64,000 nt of DNA from Verrucomicrobiota bacterium. Lineage in GTDB: Bacteria; Verrucomicrobiota; Verrucomicrobiia; Limisphaerales; J093. Below, piece by piece: positions 60,257 through 64,000 of this stretch. Below the pieces are notes generated by a model that had not been told where the DNA came from, did no database searches, and worked only from the letters and a program-made list of their open reading frames with translations. Where the stretch lies: assembly GCA_022710935.1 (NCBI GenBank), contig JAKLFY010000018.1, forward strand, positions 1 through 64,000, written 5' to 3'. The translations under genes and the position numbers were made by a program. Within the stretch, counting starts at the first letter, position 1, and each line of letters opens with the position of its first letter.

Positions 60257-61612
60257 ATGAAAACACCTGCCTGTTTCTGTCTTGTTCTCGCCAATCTCTG
60301 GATGGGCATCGCGGCTTCCACAGCGGCCGACGGACCCACTCCGCCGGACGGCTGGCAGGGCGTCGCCGCCCGCGAGGAAATCCGGCCCGCGTTCGCCTTC
60401 GATCCATCCGGCGGCCCCGATGGCAAAGGCTGCCTCGTGATCACATCGGACGCGCGCGAGGGCCTGGATGGTCATTGGACCAAAACCCTCGCGATCCAGG
60501 GCGGTCGCCACTACCGCTTCGCCGCGCTGCGCCGCACGGAGAACGTGCCGACACCCCGCCGCAACGTGCTCGTGCGCATCCTCTGGCAGAACGACCAGGG
60601 GCGCCAGGTCCTCCACGACGATCCCGGGGCCCTCAGCTACCGCGACGGGCCCTTGCCCGTGGCCGAACCCGAGTATCCGACCGATAAAGGCCCGGACACC
60701 CCAGGGTGGACCGAAGTCTCGGACACCTACCTGGCGCCGCTGAAGGCAACCCGCGCAGTGATCGAACTGCATCTGCGCTGGGCCGCCGGCGCCCGGGTCG
60801 AGTGGAGCCGCATCTCCCTCGATGAAGTCCCTGCCCCGCAGCCCCGAATGGTCCGCCTCGCCACCGCCCATTTCCGCCCGTCCGGCCAGAAGACCGCCGC
60901 GGACAACTGCCGCCTGTTCGCCCCGTTGGTTGCGGAAGCCGCCCGCCAGAAGGCGGACCTGCTGGTGTTGCCCGAGACCATCACCATCTGCGGCAATGGC
61001 CTCAGCTTTGCGGACGCCGCCGAACCGATTCCCGGCCCCTCGACGGACTACTTCGCCGCCCTCGCCCGCGAGCACGATCTGCACCTGGTGGTGGGTTTGC
61101 TGGAACGCGATCGGCACTTGATCTTCAACGTGGCCGTGTTGATCGGCCCCGACGGACAGCTCCTGGGCAAGTACCGCAAGGTCGCCCTGCCGCGGACCGA
61201 GATCGAAGGGGGAGTCGCCCCCGGCCATGACTACCCGGTGTTCAACACCCGGTTCGGCAAGGTCGGAATGATGATCTGTTACGACGGTTTCTTCCCCGAG
61301 GTGGCGCGTCAACTCAGCATCAACGGAGCTGAAGTCATCGCCTTTCCCGTTTGGGGCTGCAATCCGCTGCTCGCCGCCGCGCGCGCTTGCGAGAACCATG
61401 TCTACATCGTCAGCAGCACCTATACGGACGCGGCGACCCGCTGGATGATCTCGGGCGTCTATGACCACGAAGGCCGCGTCCTCGCCCAAGCCAGGGAATG
61501 GGGCACCGTCGCCGTCGCGGAGGTGGACCTGAACCGGCGGCTGCATTGGTCGAGCCTGGGCGATTTCAAAGCCGAAATCCCTCGCCATCGCCCGGTCTGG
61601 AAGGGAGAGTGA
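60257..61612 (+). CDS. Exported carbon-nitrogen hydrolase (nitrilase superfamily)
   Basis: 451 residues. A signal peptide ([20 protein letters not shown]) and a beta-sandwich domain (about 30-195; [20 protein letters not shown]) precede the amidohydrolase core. Its triad is complete: E240 ([10 protein letters not shown]), K308 ([10 protein letters not shown]) and C341 ([13 protein letters not shown]). [20 protein letters not shown] is also family-typical. Enzymes of this superfamily cut amide or nitrile bonds; an exported form with an N-terminal carbohydrate-binding-like domain suggests action on extracellular amides, substrate unknown. It starts 12 bp after the propeller remnant. Confidence 0.88.
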   Translation: MKTPACFCLVLANLWMGIAASTAADGPTPPDGWQGVAAREEIRPAFAFDPSGGPDGKGCLVITSDAREGLDGHWTKTLAIQGGRHYRFAALRRTENVPTPRRNVLVRILWQNDQGRQVLHDDPGALSYRDGPLPVAEPEYPTDKGPDTPGWTEVSDTYLAPLKATRAVIELHLRWAAGARVEWSRISLDEVPAPQPRMVRLATAHFRPSGQKTAADNCRLFAPLVAEAARQKADLLVLPETITICGNGLSFADAAEPIPGPSTDYFAALAREHDLHLVVGLLERDRHLIFNVAVLIGPDGQLLGKYRKVALPRTEIEGGVAPGHDYPVFNTRFGKVGMMICYDGFFPEVARQLSINGAEVIAFPVWGCNPLLAAARACENHVYIVSSTYTDAATRWMISGVYDHEGRVLAQAREWGTVAVAEVDLNRRLHWSSLGDFKAEIPRHRPVWKGE

Positions 61613-61869
61613 GGTCATGGAGGACGAGCGCATGATGCACCCGCTGCGCCGTCCTTGAGAACGCCGCGCGCGTTGCCACAGCCGGGAAATCCGGATCGTC
61701 GTCCCGGGCTGGCCCCGATCGATCACAGGCTCGGGGCTCGACCTGATCCAGGCCTGTCCTCAAGTGAGACACCCCTTGGATCGCCGGCTCAACAACAGGA
61801 CACCCGCCCGCAAAACCGCGGGATCGCGACCAAAGACCGGAGGTGACTGTTCGCGTGGCTTGAATTGAA

Positions 61870-61934
61870 CCGCGAAATACGAAATACGCGAACCCGGCGC
61901 TGTCTGATTCACGTCCATTCGCGTCTATTCGCGG
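61870..61934. repeat. Inverted repeat of CGCGAA/TTCGCG units (family D, copy 2)
   Basis: CCGCGAAATACGAAATACGCG on the left pairs with CGCGTCTATTCGCGG on the right, around CTGATTCACGTCCATT. It resembles the CACGAAT repeat at 15064-15140 in layout. 61613-61982 has no gene. Confidence 0.45.
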
Positions 61935-61982
61935 TTTGGGGGTTTGTCTGAGGCGCGCCTCGCGAGGCATGAGATTTCAGGG

Positions 61983-62054
61983 CTAGCGCGCATTTCACAC
62001 CAACTTCTGAAGAACGCGGAGCCGCTGTCATCGAAAGGTGCACTGATGCGCGCT
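61983..62054. repeat. Family B inverted-repeat element (B8)
   Basis: Starts CTAGCGCGCATTTCAC and ends GATGCGCGCTA, where the first bases of the family A copy A2 begin. Matches B4 over GTCATCGAAAG and the flanking bases. About 72 bp. Confidence 0.65.
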
Positions 62055-62158
62055 ATACAGAGCGACATAAATGATGCAGCGCCGGGTCAGGGGACCCGGC
62101 CTACAAACCTGTAGGCCGCGTGCCCTCACGCGGCGGAACTTCTGACGCTGTGTATAGC
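62051..62158 (-). repeat. Family A triple-hairpin repeat (A2)
   Basis: Reverse-complement copy of A1: CGCTATACAGAGCGACAT at the left end and TGTATAGC at the right end form terminal inverted repeats (GCTATACA). The three hairpins GCCGGGTCAGGGGACCCGGC, CCTACAAACCTGTAGG and CCGCGTG..CACGCGG lie inside. It touches B8, as A1 lies inside B1. Confidence 0.75.
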
Positions 62159-62327
62159 AATCCTGGCACGCCAACTGCATACACGTCCCGGCACGAGGAG
62201 GTCGACACCAGGTCGGATGAGGCCAAGGTCGGATCGCTTGAATCGAACGCCAGGTCTCGGCCGACAGATGGAAGCCCTCCTCGCCAAGGAAAACACCAAA
62301 CACGTATCCATAACAGTCAGGAGCACC

Positions 62328-62975
62328 ATGAAGAAACTGTTCGTCTCATTCGTCGGCGGGGCTGTGGCGTTCACAGTCCACGCCCAAGTGTTGTTCACCT
62401 ATGAATTCCCCGGGAGCGATCCGGGCGGAGATGCCACGGTCCCGGCGCCGGAACATCTGACTCTGAGCGCCTTCTCGCGGACCCAGGTCAACGCCGCGAG
62501 TCAAATCGATGCCTTCTCGAGCTCCCAATGGACACAGGGAGCGGAGCAGGATCCGAGTGAATTCGTCTCGTTCTCGTTTCGCCCGGACGTCGGATACGAG
62601 GTCGCGCTCACCTCGCTGAGTTGGGACACCTCGCGCAGCAGCACCGGCCCGCAGATGGGCAAGGTGGAACTCTGGCGCAACGGCGTGAACTTCGAAAGCT
62701 GCCAGGAGTTCGAAGTGACCACCACACTCGGCCATCGCGCCTTTGACTTCACGCCCACAACGGGATTGTCGAGCGATTCTTACGAGTTCCGCTTCTACGG
62801 CTGGAACGCGAGCGGCACGGGCAATCTCCGGCTCGATAACGTCGCCGTCGTCGGCGCCATCACCCCGATCCCCGAACCGTCGGCCTCCGGCCTGGTCCTC
62901 GCCGCCGGCCTCGTCGGAATGACCTGGCACCGCCTGCGCCGCACCCGCCGCACCGCGTTCATCCCGAGTGCCTAG
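62328..62975 (+). CDS. PEP-CTERM sorting domain protein
   Basis: 215 residues from the ATG at 62328 (an upstream in-frame ATG at 62217 would add a leader without signal character; AGGAG precedes 62328 by 5 bases). A signal peptide (MKKLFVSFVGGAVAFTVHA) is followed by a beta-sandwich-like domain (EFVSFSFRPDVGYEVALTSL, YEFRFYGWNASGTGNLRLDN). The C-terminal PEP-CTERM signal is PIPEPSASGLVLAAGLVGMT then WHRLRRTRRT: PEP motif, hydrophobic span, basic cluster. Such proteins are processed by an exosortase; none is in the window. Surface or matrix protein of unknown role. Confidence 0.88.
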   Translation: MKKLFVSFVGGAVAFTVHAQVLFTYEFPGSDPGGDATVPAPEHLTLSAFSRTQVNAASQIDAFSSSQWTQGAEQDPSEFVSFSFRPDVGYEVALTSLSWDTSRSSTGPQMGKVELWRNGVNFESCQEFEVTTTLGHRAFDFTPTTGLSSDSYEFRFYGWNASGTGNLRLDNVAVVGAITPIPEPSASGLVLAAGLVGMTWHRLRRTRRTAFIPSA

Positions 62976-63102
62976 CCGTGCCCGAACCGTGCCCGTCAGA
63001 GGCCCGGGCCTTGCCCGCCCACCCGGCGAGCCCAAGGTCCGGGCCTTCTGACTCAGCCGAATCGCCGGGCACTCTCACGCCAACTCTTAGTGAACTGTCC
63101 TT

Positions 63103-63173
63103 GCGCCGCGTAGGGGCACGCGGCCTACAACACCGATGTCTGCCCCTTGTTGGCCGGGTCCCCTGACCCGGCG
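63103..63173 (+). repeat. Family A repeat (A5)
   Basis: GCCGCGTAGGGGCACGCGGC, then CCTACAACACCGATG, then TTGGCCGGGTCCCCTGACCC ending GGCG. It contains the first and last hairpins of A1 with a different middle. 62976-63278 has no gene other than this repeat. Confidence 0.65.
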
Positions 63174-63278
63174 TTCACCCTGGTGACCTTTTGATCCTGC
63201 TGCGCGAGGATTCGGGCACCTTCACTTTTCGCGCACTGAACGCTCGCTTTCCCAAAGGCGGCATCGGATCATCTGCCC

Positions 63279-64000
63279 ATGCTAAACCTCAGAGATCCGA
63301 ACCGCGATCGCCCCCAATCGAGTCCCGGACTCCGATCCTGCCGCGGACCAGCCCTCGTGACCCGCTCCCTTCTCCTCCTGTCCGCCCTTTGCGTGGTGTC
63401 CAGTCTCGCCGCCGTCAATTGGCCGGAATTGCGCGGCCCCCTCAGGAACGGGCATGCCCTCGACGCAAACCCGCCGCTGTCGTGGAGTGAAACCAACCAC
63501 ATCGTCTGGAAGACGGCCATCCACGATCTGGGCTGGTCTTCGCCGGTCGTCTGGGGAAAGCAGATCTGGCTCACGACGGCCACCACCAACGGGCGTGAGA
63601 TGTACGCCGTGTGCGTGGATGCCGAGACCGGGCGCGTCGTGCTGGACGTCAAGGTCTTCGATACGCCCGAGCCGGAGTACATCTCCAGCATCAACAGCTA
63701 CGCGTCGCCCACTTCGGCAATCGAAGCGGACAGGGTCTATGTCCATTACGGGACATATGGGACCGCATGCCTCGGCACGCAAAATGGCAAGGTCCTTTGG
63801 AGTCGTCGTGACTTGAATTGCGACCATCACGAAGGCCCGGGAGCATCGCTGATGCTCGATGGGGACCGCCTCTACGTTCCGGTGGATGGCCGCGATGTTC
63901 AATACGTGGTCGCCCTCGACAAGGCCACGGGTCGCACCGTGTGGAAAACAAACCGGTCGATCGATTACAGCCAGTTTACGAGCAATTGCCGAAAGGCCTT
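63279..64000 (+). CDS. PQQ-binding-like beta-propeller protein, exported (5' end)
   Basis: 240 codons to the window end. The ATG at 63279 precedes a basic leader; a GTG at 63357 (TRSLLLLSALCVVSSLAAV) gives a standard signal peptide and may be the real start. The mature part begins NWPELRGPLRNGHALDANPP, followed by propeller blades SWSETNHIVWKTAIHDLGWS, SPVVWGKQIWLTTATTNGRE, ASPTSAIEADRVYVHYGTYG, TACLGTQNGKVLWSRRDLNC, YVVALDKATGRTVWKTNRS. Proteins of this BamB/quinoprotein-like family are abundant and exported in Verrucomicrobiota; the role is unknown. The 3' end is beyond the window. Confidence 0.9.
   Translation, partial: MLNLRDPNRDRPQSSPGLRSCRGPALVTRSLLLLSALCVVSSLAAVNWPELRGPLRNGHALDANPPLSWSETNHIVWKTAIHDLGWSSPVVWGKQIWLTTATTNGREMYAVCVDAETGRVVLDVKVFDTPEPEYISSINSYASPTSAIEADRVYVHYGTYGTACLGTQNGKVLWSRRDLNCDHHEGPGASLMLDGDRLYVPVDGRDVQYVVALDKATGRTVWKTNRSIDYSQFTSNCRKA

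Noticed and set aside
59816-61726. 636-codon open frame on the minus strand opposite the nitrilase gene
   Set aside because: Shadow of the nitrilase gene with its complete catalytic triad; only its far C-terminal part (59802-59945) might be real as a toxin remnant, which is listed separately at low confidence.

Overview
The window is GC-rich bacterial chromosome, most likely from a member of the Verrucomicrobiota (Limisphaerales/Pedosphaera-like). Two secreted prepilin-type proteins carry the H-X9-DG motif (519-1277, 28995-29654). There is a PEP-CTERM protein (62328-62975), a DUF6807 protein, a Tat-exported Gfo/Idh/MocA oxidoreductase and a large verrucomicrobial-type secreted protein. The set is heterotrophic and free-living, with an outer membrane and many exported proteins. 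This assignment is inference from gene content, not a database result.

Layout: 1-5800 holds an epimerase end, a prepilin-type protein, an MBL-fold hydrolase, murJ, and a leftward ECF sigma/anti-sigma/secreted-protein cluster. 6087-8639 holds hisB, trxB and an outer-membrane protein, all leftward. 8961-14294 runs rightward: a membrane protein with a winged-helix regulator, ispH, hemH, gltD and an SGNH hydrolase. 14347-17007 is accessory DNA with an orphan hicB, an integron-integrase fragment, two antitoxin-like genes without toxins and a tyrosine recombinase. 17236-19065 is tsf/rpsB (leftward). 19334-25533 is a small membrane protein plus a complete seven-gene Mrp Na+/H+ antiporter operon. 25553-28756 is carB.

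28995-39002 holds secreted and housekeeping genes: oxidoreductase, esterase, LolA-like protein, lon, hsp20, nnr and a serine acetyltransferase. 39282-45505 starts at tRNA-Asp and looks like an old integration site: an integrase N-terminal remnant abuts the tRNA, followed by a 1381-residue exported metzincin-like protein, a conserved small protein and a DUF433/DUF5615 toxin-antitoxin pair. 46001-54367 holds a double DUF6807 protein, der, a CPBP protease with superoxide dismutase, argA with an L,D-transpeptidase, and a ThiF/MoeB protein. 54782-64000 holds a bacterial serpin, a GH20-like protein, several broken secreted-protein genes, a nitrilase-family amidohydrolase, the PEP-CTERM protein and the start of a PQQ-propeller protein.

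The most unusual feature is a set of dispersed non-coding inverted-repeat elements. Family B is about 72-74 bp, with ends CTAG/CTAA-CCCGCAT. It sits directly at gene 3' ends, and its terminal CTAG/CTAA supplies the in-frame stop codon of seven flanking genes, including both genes of one convergent pair. Family A is about 100 bp of three tandem hairpins with stem sequences that co-vary between copies, and it appears nested inside family B at two sites. Family C (about 112 bp, 13-14 bp terminal inverted repeats) forms a fixed composite with family B at two loci. No transposase for them is seen in the window.
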